DNA from: Lojkania enalia
Taxonomy: Eukaryota > Ascomycota > Dothideomycetes > Pleosporales
NCBI GenBank assembly: GCA_010094045.1
Contig: ML986594.1
Coordinates: 133,228-197,227 of the forward strand
Reading direction: 5' to 3'
DNA: 64,000 nucleotides
The notes under the pieces are model-generated. The model searched no databases, was not told the DNA's origin, and worked only from the letters and a program-made list of their open reading frames with translations. This document shows positions 13,001 through 24,114 of the stretch, in pieces; position 1 is the stretch's first letter; every line of letters starts with the position of its first letter. The position numbers were made by a program, and so were the translations under genes.

Positions 13001-13962
13001 TTCACGCACGTATCTTTGTAGATACAGTCAGAATCAGTTTCCAAGGGAAATATAAGTGAGATGTTAAACATGCTTACCTCCAGGTTTGGTTCAGAGTTTT
13101 CTTTGACTTGTTCCATACCTTATCTTTGATATCTGCAGCTTCAGGTACGCCTCCATACAAACCTTCGCAGTCTGCAAAGAGAATTGGATTGGAGGTATCG
13201 ATTGTCGCGCCGTCACCGTAAAGATGGAGGTCAGAACTTGAGGCACCCCCAGCTGTCGAAGCTGCGCCTGGAATAGGTTTGAGCAATTCCCGGTCCTTTC
13301 TGCTGGCATGTGCAATAAGAGAGAGTGCTTTCTGTTCGCCATCTGTTATCATATACTTACATTATGTAGGGGGAAAAAGATCGTTTGAAAGGGAGAACGT
13401 AGGAATTGAGCTCCGCTTACAATAACCGTTGATTTACCAGCTCCAGTAGGTCCGATAAAGGATATCAGCATCGGGAATTGCTTTTCACGTGGAAAAAATC
13501 CTGATGTATTGATAATGTCGAGATATGCATCGCGGTTTATGAATTGGGGACTTGCGTCCTTGCGGGTTTTGAGGCCAAACCAGAGTGATTGCATATCGTC
13601 CTCGTGTAGCCGAGCACGGGTATCTGCATCAGAAGGCTCACTAAATGCCGTCTGAAGGAAATCGGGGAAAGATAACGGCAATTGTCGATGGGACGAGAAT
13701 TGAGGATGTGATGGTTTATGCTTTCGTTCTTCTGGCCAATGAACCAAGCAGTAGATTTCATCGCATTTCGAGCAGAACGCAAGATGGGACTCTCGATTTT
13801 CAGCGCAGTCGTTATCCCATGAGCAATTACGGTCGGTTGTTGGTGATTGCGGTGGTGTAACACTTTTAAAAAATGTTAGAGATGTTAGTGCTTCGCTAAT
13901 GATTGGTTTTACATGTCTTGCGGGCTGGCAAGTCCCATGACATCGTGACTCTCCTCTGCCAT
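10029..13962 (-). CDS. zinc finger / P-loop GTPase / RING / patatin phospholipase fusion protein
   Basis: Eight exons on the minus strand: 13962-13913, 13862-13421, 13355-13078, 13013-12187, 12136-11423, 11375-11016, 10961-10907, 10851-10029. All introns are GT/AG, 47-65 nt, phases consistent, 1,182 residues. Order of parts: a B-box-like zinc cluster (Cys30, 36, 47, 50, 55, His58 and later His); a P-loop GPTGAGKS at 154-161 with a possible G3 motif DCEG at 226-229; a long helical middle; a RING finger at about 659-704 (CLCC, CRHALCEKC, CPLC); and a complete patatin domain with oxyanion loop DGGGVRG (732-738), nucleophile GTSTGG (Ser769) and the catalytic Asp in DGG (Asp932). All catalytic residues are present, so it should be an active lipid acyl hydrolase whose N-terminal modules may sense, ubiquitinate or switch by GTP. 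Fungal NLR-like proteins also use patatin effectors, hence a self/non-self role is inferred. A longer first exon from 14047 is possible, but splicing gives the better N-terminus. Confidence 0.9.
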
Positions 13963-14647
13963 GTTGCTCAGTGTTGTTAAACGCTGTTGCATACTCGATG
14001 TTATAGGTGGAGTAGGTAGAGTGGAAAATGCTAGGCGCTAAAGACAAGGGGACATAGGCGCAAAGAGTTATGAAAATTTAGGATCTCTAGTCGGCGTAAG
14101 CATACTATTCGAGTTTCGCCGGATATAAGAAGGTTAATAAAAGTCTCCTACCGTCATTGGACAGGAGTTTGCCAACCCAATGAAGCGGTTGCAGTTAGCG
14201 TACAGGCGCCGCCAATTCCCAAATAGTGTATCACTAGCTTATAACCAATGACAACAATGTGCGCTACATACAGCGATAAAGCTCACCGGAATTGTCCCAC
14301 CGGAAAATACAAGCCATAGCGAGACGAGGCATCCAATTGGTAGCAAAGTGGCTTTTCGGTTCAGCTCCTCAGCCGCACACCCCATCATCTCGATAAGGGG
14401 TGGTGTTAACGTTCGTTGAAATATTGAGCTACTCATTCCTTATTACTTTCTTTCTGCATATTGATATATCTTCTTTATAGACACTCCGATGACCTAGGCC
14501 AGTGGAATCCACTTTGCTTGCTCTCCACTGCGTTTCGGGATCTTCAGCTTCCCAGTGTGAAGCCACCAATTGCCCCGCATTCAGCATCGGAGGCTTCAAC
14601 ATTTTGAGAAGAAATTTTTGCCTCCCAGTTTGCCGAACGATCAAGAA
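13963..14647. other. divergent promoter interval of the patatin fusion and GTPase genes
   Basis: The 685 bp between the two divergent starts must hold both promoters. It also contains two short minus-strand ORFs (14239-14436 and 14429-14686); the first ends in a hydrophobic segment (LLPIGCLVSLWLVFSGG). Neither has a recognised domain. Confidence 0.5.
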
Positions 14648-15760
14648 ATGGAGCCCCCACAGGTACCTTACCCAAAGCACTAGCATAATTATTTAGCCCA
14701 CTAACCATGATAGGTTATTGATCTTGAGGAAACAGTAGACTTATTTGACGAGTCAGATATAGTCGTAGCAGTAATGGGCCTAACGGGGGTAGGGAAGTCT
14801 CATTTCATAGCGCTACTGGGTGCTTCTCGATCTGGCTGCTCGGAGGCGACTGCATTGGTTGGAGATTCACTTAGCTCAGGTAAACTCCATAACCTCCCCC
14901 TTACCGAGGACCTTTACATGTTTGACGTGTCATTAGAAACTAAACATCTTGACGTATTTGTTCTTCCGAGACGCGGTAGGAAAATATACCTGGTGGACAC
15001 ACCGGGTTTTGACGACAGTAATATGTCCAATTCTAAGATTCTCCGGATGATCAGCGGATTTCTGACTCGTGCGTACAAACCAACTAAGAATGTCGATGGC
15101 ATTGTTTATCTCCACCGTATCACTGATAACCGCGTGGGTGGCCATGCTTTGAAGAATATAAAGCTGTTCGAGGAGCTCTGCGGATCTGAAGCTATGGAAA
15201 TAGTCACGCTACTGACAACGATGTGGGATGTAGCCGGCTCAGTTCCTGGTTTCACGAAAGCGGATTTTGAACGCCACGAAGAGCAGCTTATAAGCCAATA
15301 TTGGGGCGAAATGATTCAGAAAGAAGCAACCGTACGTCGAAGTTTGAATACGCGCGAGTCAGTTTTATCAGTGCTCGACCATATATTAGACATAAGAATG
15401 CGTAGGGAAGATGAAGAATCCACAGAGCGACCGGCCCTAAAGATCCAGAAGGAAATGGCCGTTCCTGGTATGGCTCTAGCTAATACTAGTGCTGGGAAGA
15501 TAGTGGCGAGCGATTTTGAGAGCGAACTGCGCGAGAAACGAATAAAACAGGCGTACCTACAGGAAAGGCTAACTATATCCATTGGATCAGACGAAAAGCG
15601 CGTTCGAGATGACTTGGAACAGCTGGATATAGAGATAACAAGGTTAGAGAATGAATTTAAGCTTTTAAACACATGGACCTGGGGTCAAGCTGTGGCGTGG
15701 GTAGGCGGATCCCTCTTTTCGGGTCTCATGCTCTTAGGTTTCGCCGCCGCATTTTCATAG
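14648..15760 (+). CDS. tail-anchored AIG1/IMAP-like GTPase
   Basis: Two exons, 14648-14662 (only 15 nt: MEPPQ) and 14714-15760, joined over a 51-nt intron with a CTAAC branch site, 353 residues. The first strand (DIVVAVMG) leads into the P-loop GLTGVGKS (27-34); G3 is DTPG at 100-103; TTMWD is a G4-like motif. A charged probable coiled coil follows (about 270-325), and a C-terminal hydrophobic segment (AVAWVGGSLFSGLMLLGFAA) suggests tail anchoring in an intracellular membrane. The overall form resembles AIG1/GIMAP-type GTPases, which include fungal and plant defence-associated members; function here is inferred. It is head-to-head with the patatin fusion gene, which has its own P-loop domain, so the two may be co-regulated. 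Without the short first exon the ORF would start inside the P-loop strand, which would be unlikely. Confidence 0.85.
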
Positions 15761-16487
15761 AAGTCATTATTCCTGTTTATTCATTCAGCAGCTCATATAC
15801 AGACTATAACAATAAAAGCAGTTTATTGCTTTTCGTCGTTGATGAACCTTTTGTCAGTCTCGGCAGTTGTGATATGTTTGGTCAGTTTCGTCGTATAGTG
15901 ACTGATTCACGTTTAATAGTAGAAAGAAGATACCAAAGTAGCCATAATCGAGTGACTATATTACTAGATTCCATATCGATTGCCTGGGAGCATTTGCCCT
16001 CTAATAGAGGTGAAATATGCCAATCTTGGCTGTTGTCATTAACGAAATTGCTGAGGACTATACGGAGTATTATTAGGACGAGATGGAAGACAAGTGGTAC
16101 ATCCGCAAGAGTAGTGACCAGGAAGTTAGTATTGTACAACAGATAATAGCTCACTTAAAAGTCAGCTATTCTTTAGAAGACTCAATGTGTATTCGAGTAG
16201 GGAGTTTTTGTTTGAGTAGACGTCACAACCTTTTCATTATTAGGAAATGAGAGTATGGCTCCTGGTCCACATTTATAAGTCTCAGGTTCTACAAGCGAAA
16301 ATCATAAAATTCCATGGGAAAGCCGCTGGAGGCATAAGTCGGTCAATTTGTGGAGTTGTGCACGGACCGCCCCCTTCTCGGGATGTGAGATCGGCCAGAA
16401 GCTAACCGAAACAATCATGTCTTTGTTGAATTCATCGGGCCATCCTTCCTCAACACCAATCCAATTCAAATTTAGATGACAGTCAAC
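15761..16487. other. intergenic interval with probable polyadenylation region
   Basis: Contains the 3' flank of the GTPase gene and the upstream flank of the CIA30 gene. No further gene is supported. Confidence 0.55.
15811..15816 (+). terminator. AATAAA polyadenylation signal of the GTPase gene
   Basis: A canonical AATAAA hexamer lies about 50 nt after the GTPase stop codon, where a fungal 3' UTR would be expected. Confidence 0.4.
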
Positions 16488-17452
16488 ATGGGCAATAAAG
16501 AAGAAATCACACTTTTCGGCAGCGAGAAGTAAGGCTTTGATCTCGATTACGAAGATTTTAGATTGACATACTAGCAGGGGCTGGCGTTCTTCAGATTGGA
16601 CAGCTAGCGATGACAGGGTTCGAGGTGGAAAGTCTCAGGTGACTTTAATTCTCGCCTTCAATGCAATAGATATTATGCTAACATCTCTAGTCCTACCTTG
16701 AGATCTCGGGCTCAAGTGCTCGTTTCCACGGGACGCTAGACATCAAAACCCTTGGCGGTGCCGGCTTCGCTAGCCAGCGCACCATAACTGAATCCGAAAC
16801 TTGGGATCTTTCAGATTACGACGGCATTAGACTTGACATAGGCAAGTCTGATGGTAAGAAGTATACCATTATCGTAAAAGATGAACTGCTTCCAAGAAAT
16901 CCGGAGAATGGGAGAGAGCAGGCTACTATTTCTTATGAATATGATTTCGCCGTTGACGAGAGTGCTGTGATAGAAAGTACTTCAATTTTTGTTCCATGGA
17001 AGGATCTTGTTCCAAAGTACAGGGGAAAGGAGAAGAATGATGCGCCAAAGTTTGACACGAAAAATGGAAAGAGGTTTAGCATCATGATGAGGAGGTAGGC
17101 ATTAGCAAACGAGCCGGAATGTTCTTTGTTAACTTTATGTAGCTTCTTCGGCGATCAGAAAGGAGACTTTTCATTGACAATCGAGTCAATCAAGGCCGTG
17201 TCATTGTCTACTCATCTTGAGAAGGGATCTGTAGGCGAGGTAGGAAAGTCTCTACCAAAACCAACGTTGAGGGTAAGCCTTTGAATCTTCCACCAATCTC
17301 AGGCGGTTAACCTGCGCTAGAACTTTAATCGGCGTTCCTCTGCTGCTGCGACGCTAGGAGTTATCTTGAGTTTCGGCATCGTGTACGCCGCCTACTTAGC
17401 CTTCTACCCATTGTTTAGGGACTCATATCACATGCGGGCATGGCGTCAGTAG
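16488..17452 (+). CDS. CIA30-domain protein with C-terminal membrane segment
   Basis: Five exons, too fragmented for a plain ORF search: 16488-16528, 16578-16638, 16691-17094, 17143-17272, 17321-17452; all phases agree, 255 residues. It belongs to the NADH:ubiquinone oxidoreductase intermediate-associated protein 30 family. Evidence is the start MGNKEEITLFGSEKGWRSSD, then WTASDDRVRGGKSQ, FHGTLDIKTLGGAGFASQ, WDLSDYDGIRLDI, STSIFVPWKDLVPKYRG and SFFGDQKGDFSLTIESIKAV, all in the family order. In mitochondria, CIA30 helps assemble complex I. This member has no clear N-terminal targeting peptide and ends in a hydrophobic segment (LGVILSFGIVYAAYLAFY), so it may be a paralogue anchored in another membrane. 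The last acceptor (CTAG at 17317-17320) was chosen because the earlier CAG runs into a stop. Confidence 0.85.
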
Positions 17453-17730
17453 AACGGCGTTCTTATCCCGTTAATACTGAGTTCAGAAAGGAGCTTTGAC
17501 TTGGAGCTTTTATTTATCAGCGTTATGCCAAAAATAAATGAGAGTAAAGGACCGCCTAGCACCTTTGAGGGCTCAGGACGATATTTTACCATTCCACTGG
17601 ACATAGATGTGGCAAAACATACAATAAATAAATAAAAAAGAAAGAGAAGAAAAGTCAAAAGTCACTTGCCGCTATCTAACACCTAAGAACGGATGTAAAC
17701 GCCATGTAGAGAAAATCCCGAGCTGGCCAC

Positions 17731-18978
17731 TCATTCCCATTCCATTGCAGCAATCATCCTCCGAACTTGATTAATCATTCTCACGCAATTCGATTCTTCG
17801 CCATGGTGGCCCATAGTATGTGCCCCAAACATTCGGGCTCTCTCTTCATAGTGCTCAGGACTCTCGTGCCACTTGCGCTGTCTCCGTTCGAATTGATCTA
17901 GAAGCGCAGTGAGGGGAGCCGGATTGGAACCACCGCCCACAACCTCGGTTTTCAACGCTTTTAGCGCAATCTTCCTCCAATCTGAAGCTTCCAGTTCAAT
18001 GTTGAAACCCATGGGACACCCGGCGCTACCTGTGTGGAGGTGAGCTAGCTGTGGATCGCGATCGCCGATGCGATATAGTTTCTTTTCGCCTGTCTGTTGT
18101 AACCTCCCAGTTTCCTTGTTGACCTCGTCAAGGACTTTGTGGAACCGGGTTGCAACAGCACAGAGGATAGATGAAAGAGTGAGCACATTCTGGACTGCGT
18201 TAAATGGCTCGTTTGGGCATCTTTGACAGTGAATAAGCGATGACGCTGTATTCATGGCATGTCGCAGCGTCGGAATGACAGCGGGAAAACTGAAGGATTT
18301 CATTGTTTGGAGGTCTGTCAATGTAAGGTACATGATTGACAGACATGTGCATGGTGCCTCTTCATGCTGATTTTGTGTTATGGAAACATGAGGACCAGCT
18401 GATCGCGCCGGATCTACGCCTGTAGGGTGCGCATCCCATAATGAAGGGTCTATATTTGCGCCAAAGTCGGAGCTAGAACAATGTCAGAATAGAGAAACAA
18501 ATATCTCGACACATGCTTACTCCAAATCTAAAGCTTGTCCTTGCGTATCAGCGTTGATGAGCGTGGGGTCATCATGTTGTAGAACAAAAGAATTAGCAAG
18601 GTTGTCATACGCTGGGAAGTCCGAGATCCCGATAGACTCGCTGAAATGAGTTGGTGGAGAAACCGTCCCGAAGTTACCAAGGTTGGCTCCTGAAAGGCTG
18701 CTATTACTACTATCAGGAACAAGATCCGGAGTATGTTCGGAAGATGGTCCAGCGTCCTCTCGCCTCCTCTTTCTGGGCCGTCCCATCTGCTTCTGTGGCG
18801 AGTATATGCATTGTATGCATTCTTTCTCGCACCGACTGCATCTTGGAATGTCTCCAGAGCACTTCAGTTTCCTTGTTCCTAGACAGGACAATGTTAGATG
18901 TACGCAGCAGATGCGGCAACATAACTCACGGCACTCGTCACATGCGGCGTGAAGTTTCTGTGTCTGGTCTTCAGCCAT
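17731..18978 (-). CDS. AflR-like Zn2Cys6 transcription factor
   Basis: Three exons on the minus strand: 18978-18930, 18878-18521, 18472-17731, 382 residues. The first intron (51 nt) interrupts the zinc cluster; splicing restores CX2CX6CX6CX2CX6C with cysteines at 13, 16, 23, 30, 33 and 40. A basic linker (RPRKRRRED) follows and is a likely nuclear localisation signal. The rest is a Ser/Pro-rich segment and a C-terminal region of the AflR type (CLSIMYLTLTDLQTM, then a conserved Cys-rich SLIHCQRCP segment). Members of this family often control secondary-metabolite clusters, but no biosynthetic backbone enzyme lies in this window, so a cluster target is not supported here. Confidence 0.85.
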
Positions 18979-19842
18979 AATGAGAATATGCCAAGGTGAT
19001 CCCGTACTTCCACAGATTATAGCAGGCTTCGGAATTTAAAGAAAAAGGAAACGAAAATAGCTTATAACTGTTTCGTTCTACAGGTAGCCTGGAGCCTGTC
19101 GAACGTGCGACTCGCAGGGCTGATAGATATGTCAGCACCGAAGAGAGGCCGCGATCAACGTTAGCCGGACTCGGCGCACGGGGCAGGTCATTCCCAATGT
19201 TGGATATAGCAACATCTCGACTTTCTATCGTCAAATCTCAAACATAGACGACTTATGACATTTATTAGGGCAGAATACTCTCTATAGATATTACATGTGA
19301 GCATTTCTGCTCCTATCTTGCGGCCTACCTTCTTTTTGAAAATGTGTTGACCGATAATTGAACAAGCTAGGCACTTGCATCAAGTTGTCTAACAACTTAC
19401 CTAATACCAACTATTAAGGATACTAGGCCTATAAAGAACCCTGATAGCTCCAATGGTATGGCTTGCAAGGTAATTCCCCGAGCGTCTGACTGGCGTACAG
19501 GATGTCCACTACCGCTCCAAATTCTAAAGGCATGAATTCTCACCTTCCAAATGCAATATACCACTGCAAACTAATATCCTGTGATCACTAGAATTAAAGT
19601 CCAATCTGCTCAGCCTTTGTATGTCTCACCGCAGGATCAAGCTTATATGGCCTTCTCTCACCCAGGCATAGGCCTCTTGCAACCCTCCTTCACCTTCACC
19701 TTCACCTCGTAGCCGCCTTTAAATTTACTTGCTGTAAATATATAACAACCCGTTCCCTAGTCTCTAGATCTAGTTCTCTATTTCTCAGCAACCTCCGGAA
19801 TTTGAAGCGAAGCCATTTCTATTGATGAGCTAGAGAAGCCCA
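18979..19842. other. intergenic interval between divergent TF and 2EXR gene
   Basis: Divergent upstream region of the AflR-like regulator and the 2EXR-like gene. No ORF or RNA gene is convincing. Confidence 0.55.
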
Positions 19843-20797
19843 ATGGCGTCCATCAAGATGGTCAGTATCCTCAATCCGAACTGGTTGTACATCCTTAACT
19901 TGAGTACTTCAGGAATCAACATCTCCTCTTTCTAAGGAATATAGTCCGACTCGAAAGAGGAAAACAACAGGCGACGAAGCCAGGAGCTTAAGAGCAAAGC
20001 GTCAGATGAACCGGGCTACTTTTCCGTTCATGAAACTCCCTGGCGAAATCCGCAATATTATCTACGGATACGCACTCATTGATACAGATTCCATCATTGC
20101 CATCGAAGCGTTACATGGCGGTAAGCTTGCAAGGCGATTAATGACAAAGAAAGACTTTGATCATCGTCACCGCGATCTCGATATCGTGGAGTACCAACGC
20201 GAGATACTAGCTCTAAACCCTGGCACAGCATGGAAATGGAAATTGAATAACCGCATCGCTGCGCAGCTGCTGCTGGTATGCAAGAATATCAACGAGGAAG
20301 CTACTAAAATCCTCTATGTCCGTAATCATTTCACCTTTATCAACGCGGAGATCATGTACATTTTTCTTCGGCGCATCGGTCCCCGCATCCAAGACCTTCG
20401 CCGTCTGTCTCTTGTCCACTGGGACGCCAGCCGACAGAAGGATTACCTGAAGCTCGTGTTCAACAAGCTCATCGAGGCGACAAACCTTGAAGCACTAATA
20501 CTCGAGACGGGCTGCATGTGGTCTCTTGGCTCCACCTACTACTCGCTCGGCTTCCAGGCGGCAAATCGATTCTATTCAAGTGCTCATGGCTGGCTCTGGA
20601 CCGTAGCAACACGCAAGGGAGATAAAGCCGCAGCACTCGATCTCCTCCATCTCCCCGACGGATTCGAGCGCGCTTTCCACGCCAGGACTCAGCAGTTGCC
20701 TTATTTCCGTAAATATCCGGCTAGGTTTTGTGACGCACAGTCGTTTCCTAGCATCGAGACGAATTTCGTGACAACTATACGGAAGTTCATGGACTAG
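19843..20797 (+). CDS. 2EXR/F-box-like fungal protein
   Basis: Proposed exons 19843-19860 and 19913-20797 (300 residues). The large exon is open upstream of its first ATG (20006), and an 18-nt exon reading MASIKM joins it in phase through a 52-nt intron, although the donor GTCAGT is weak; 20006 is the fallback start. The recognisable element is FMKLPGEIRNIIYGYAL, typical of the fungal 2EXR/F-box-like family, followed by AAQLLLVCKNINEEATKILY, the second conserved block of this family. A basic KRK segment precedes the domain. These proteins are expanded in filamentous fungi and mostly of unknown role, some resembling SCF substrate adaptors. Confidence 0.75.
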
Positions 20798-23728
20798 ACG
20801 TCTTGCGGAGTTCGAAGATTCCTTATGTATGCCCCCATATTTCATATGAGGGCAACGCTCACATATATATCTAGGGATCTTATTCACCCAAATACTTTAA
20901 AAGCAGTTCCCTGGCGATAAGTTCGCTTTCTCTTCCGTTCGCCTGTTGGCAATAGAGAGTACAATGGAACTATCTACCCGATATTCTCATGTCATACTAA
21001 TGGTTTACGTCGCCTTCTAATGAGGGATTTCGACCGATCTTCAGGATACATTAAGTCGTCTCATAATCATTGCTTTGCAAAGGTTCCAAAGAGAGCGGAT
21101 GGTTCTAGCATAGTTTATTTGCACATGGTCATGGCTTCTAGGATTTGAGTCTAACCCATTTCCCATTTTATAGCTACATAAAATCATCATGCTTCAATTA
21201 CTAGCGTTGTCGTGATGAATTTGCATACCACACGTGAATAATTTATTGTAAGAACTACGCTAATCGTGGAATTATGGAGGAAATACTTTAGAACTCTGTC
21301 ATGCTATTCAATATCAGCCTTACGTACCCGCCTAGGGTTTACTATGAGCCCAGAATCTTTGTAACCCAATCACTACATGTATACATGCTCCGTCCCTACA
21401 TATGCAAGTCTACTGTCAGACCTGGCCCCGATCCTCCGACCCTGCGTGTATTCCTTCTTCTCCCGAGCGACCAACCAAATTGATAGGCCAGTTCCGCAGC
21501 ATCGGGATGAACACCGGCTGTTCAAGAGCCGTAGATCGCCGAATCGGCGTTGAATAGATACCGACTATGCAGGCCAGTTTGCTAGGTAGTAGCTGTAAAT
21601 TACAGTTCGAAACTCTCCTATCTTCAAGAATAAGTCTAATTAGGCCGCTCCAGAAAGCGGAGTTCCAATTCCATGTGACGGAGTTCAAGCAGCCTGGAAT
21701 TCGATCGGAGTTGGTTCGATCCCGTAGCTGCATAGCAAACGCTAATCAACTCCGAATGAGGTTTATTCCACGAGCTGAATATGGTGCAAAAACCCCAAAA
21801 ATGAAGTGGCGAAGAGGTATTTCAAAGCAGAAGACCATTAAGGACATTAATACGAAATGCGATGCCCTCGGAAAGAGCGCCAAGCTGTCCCGGCTCTATT
21901 TGCACGGAATGATGTATATGTGCACGTGACGTAGATGCTGACATTGCGGACGGAGTGAGCGCACCAACCAACGCCTTGCGCAGATCTGCGGGGGGTTATA
22001 AGGCAGGCAAAAAGTCGAGAACCATCTAGAGATTGGGGAGAGATGATATGCATGTCAGTGTGAAGGACTAAAACCGCTCAACGCCGGCTCAACCCTACGA
22101 TGCAAGTCTTCGCTGCAGGGAACTTTGCAATGAACGGTAATCAACCCGCCAGCTCCATGTGCCCGTGACCGAATCTATGCCAATTCAGTGACATTGTATG
22201 CGAGCATGTCAACTGATTCTGGAAACTGAACCCTGTGGCACATACTTGCTAGTATATGCAGCTCCGCGGCCGCTTTATCTTCATATACTGTAGTCGAAGC
22301 TCCATGCCGTCGGCTCGCAAAGTATTGCACCTCGTTTCCCGACGGAGAACAACGCCAATCGGGCCGGACTACGACGTTAGGTAGACCTTGCGAATGCCTA
22401 TTCGCAGCTTCAAACTTCGCGTGCTAGTTTGGACGTTGGAAATCATTTGAATAACCAGATCGTGTCTATCTGGCTTCATGGATGACACAAATAGGAGGCA
22501 GTACAAAAATGGGGCAGTGGGGAAGAATACGCGCGGCTGAAGTGTTTTCAAGTTCCTTTTGCGAACATGTGGTAGTGTGCGCGGGAGGCACGAGCTAAAG
22601 ATTCAGACTCGCCAAATTATCCCCACCGGATTCAATGGTGTACTCCGCAGCGTCGCATATTGGGGCTGAGCTCTCGACCACAAGCATTGCTTAGGGCAGC
22701 CAATTATCCTATGAGCGCAGTAAGAGTCATATTTTGTTTCGCACGAGACCCCACCGTTGTGGGATGCGCAATGCGGGTTGCTGTTTCACAAAGGGTGGCT
22801 CACCGCTCTCTCAACCACAAGTATGCAAGGTGTAACACAACTCAAAAACTATATGCCGAGCTTTTCACCTTGCTTTTGTTGAAGAGCTTCGCAGTATGAT
22901 CGAGCATATGGGGATCAGGTACGTTTTGTCAAGGCTCTGCAGCGTCGTATCCGCCAGCAGGACAGTAAGCAGAATTAGCACAAGGGCGCTTCCTACTTCC
23001 CGTCTGCGCCTTTTCGCATGCAAGCAAGCACGCTTTACGGTGTTTGGGGCTCTTGATTCCGTAGCCGGGGTAAGTGCTCGTAATCACCATCGGCCGGTCC
23101 CAAGGGTATCAGCTGGATAGTATGTCTCCGGCCCGTGATGCGCGCCCTACGAAATGTGATGCCTGAATGTAGTAAGGATTGCGGATTGCTTTACACAGCC
23201 AGCAATTTACGGCTGCATGTTCCGAGACTGAGTATTGGGGACGTGAGACAGTGTGTCTTCGTTCCTCGACAGCGATTCTGATGAAAGATACTCAGATAGA
23301 CGCAGAGGTCCTAGGCTTCTGTTTGTTTCAAGTCTTGAAGGTTGCGCGGGATAATGACTTGTGTCGCACGATGAAAGGCTGAAGCGGTCAACTGAAGGGC
23401 GGTGCAGTGCGTATAGACCGGAGGGGCCTCATGCACGTTCCAGCCCTTGTCCTTGACAAAGTCACGTGGAGTGCCAAACCTCTCAACCATTGGCTCTCCG
23501 CCAGGCCATCAGCAGCCATAGCGTAGACCTGATATTGCCCCATGCCCGGGTCGGTCTAGTTGTGTCTGCAAGCTTTTGTGAGTCACAGTTGTCGCCAAGA
23601 CTTCGCGCGCCAGGTGATTTTTCGTTTTAAGACCGGCCTCTGCGCCTTTCTGCCTGATCTCCTTCTCTCTCCTTTCAACCACCACAATACCAACGCAACC
23701 ACACAATATCACGAGACATCCGATTACA
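20798..23728. other. gene-poor interval upstream of the CPC1 gene
   Basis: Almost 3 kb without a convincing gene on either strand; the ORFs present are short with random composition. The last few hundred bases should include the promoter of the bZIP gene, with a CT-rich stretch near 23660-23700 typical of a fungal transcription start region. Confidence 0.5.
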
Positions 23729-23743
23729 ATGGCTGTGTTCTAG
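23729..23743 (+). promoter_or_regulatory. uORF1 of the CPC1/GCN4-type leader
   Basis: A complete four-codon ORF (Met-Ala-Val-Phe, stop TAG), the first ATG after the CT-rich leader start. A very short uORF1 that allows re-initiation is characteristic of fungal GCN4/cpc-1/cpcA mRNAs. Confidence 0.75.
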
Positions 23744-23952
23744 CTTCCTTCGCCGCTTCTCTGTCGACTTCACGCCGACACCTTGGATCCTAACGCCAAA
23801 CAAGCTTCTCTCTCCACTCAACCCCCAACCTCAGAGTCTTCCCTCGTGGAACCTCTGAACTACAGCCCAGCTTCGCGCTTAAGCTCTAGTTCTCTAGCAA
23901 CCATTCCCACGTTCGACTTCACGTCGTTCACCACGGCTTCTCAACAGTCAAC

Positions 23953-24114
23953 ATGGCACCCTTCACCAGCTCCCCAAGCCTCACGGCAACTGCTTCAGTC
24001 CCATACCGAATTCGCGGCACCTCAGACGGACTTCGTGCTCTACGACCAGCCAGCGCAGGTCTCCCAACGACCTCAGCGTCAACCCAGCGCTCCTCATCTT
24101 GCTCATACGTTTAA
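23953..24114 (+). promoter_or_regulatory. uORF2 of the CPC1/GCN4-type leader
   Basis: A 53-codon ORF starting MAPFTSSPSLTATASVPYRI. It is the only other ATG between uORF1 and the main start, and lies in another frame. By analogy with cpc-1 and cpcA it should be inhibitory under amino-acid sufficiency, and be bypassed when eIF2 is phosphorylated during starvation. Confidence 0.7.

Noticed and set aside
13091..13342. Alternative frame for exon 3 of the patatin fusion gene
   Set aside because: The CAG acceptor at about 13344 would select this frame, but only the frame used keeps the G-domain DCEG motif and joins to the following exon.
13913..14047. Longer N-terminus of the patatin fusion protein starting at 14047
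   Set aside because: It requires reading through a 50-nt intron with good branch and acceptor signals; the spliced start at 13962 is preferred.
19440..19500. tRNA-like D-arm (TAGCTCCAATGGTATGGC)
   Set aside because: No anticodon stem of the right geometry and no T-loop motif downstream.
21690..21735. T-arm-like sequence GGTTCGATCCC
   Set aside because: The flanking bases do not form a T-stem and no anticodon arm lies at the right distance.
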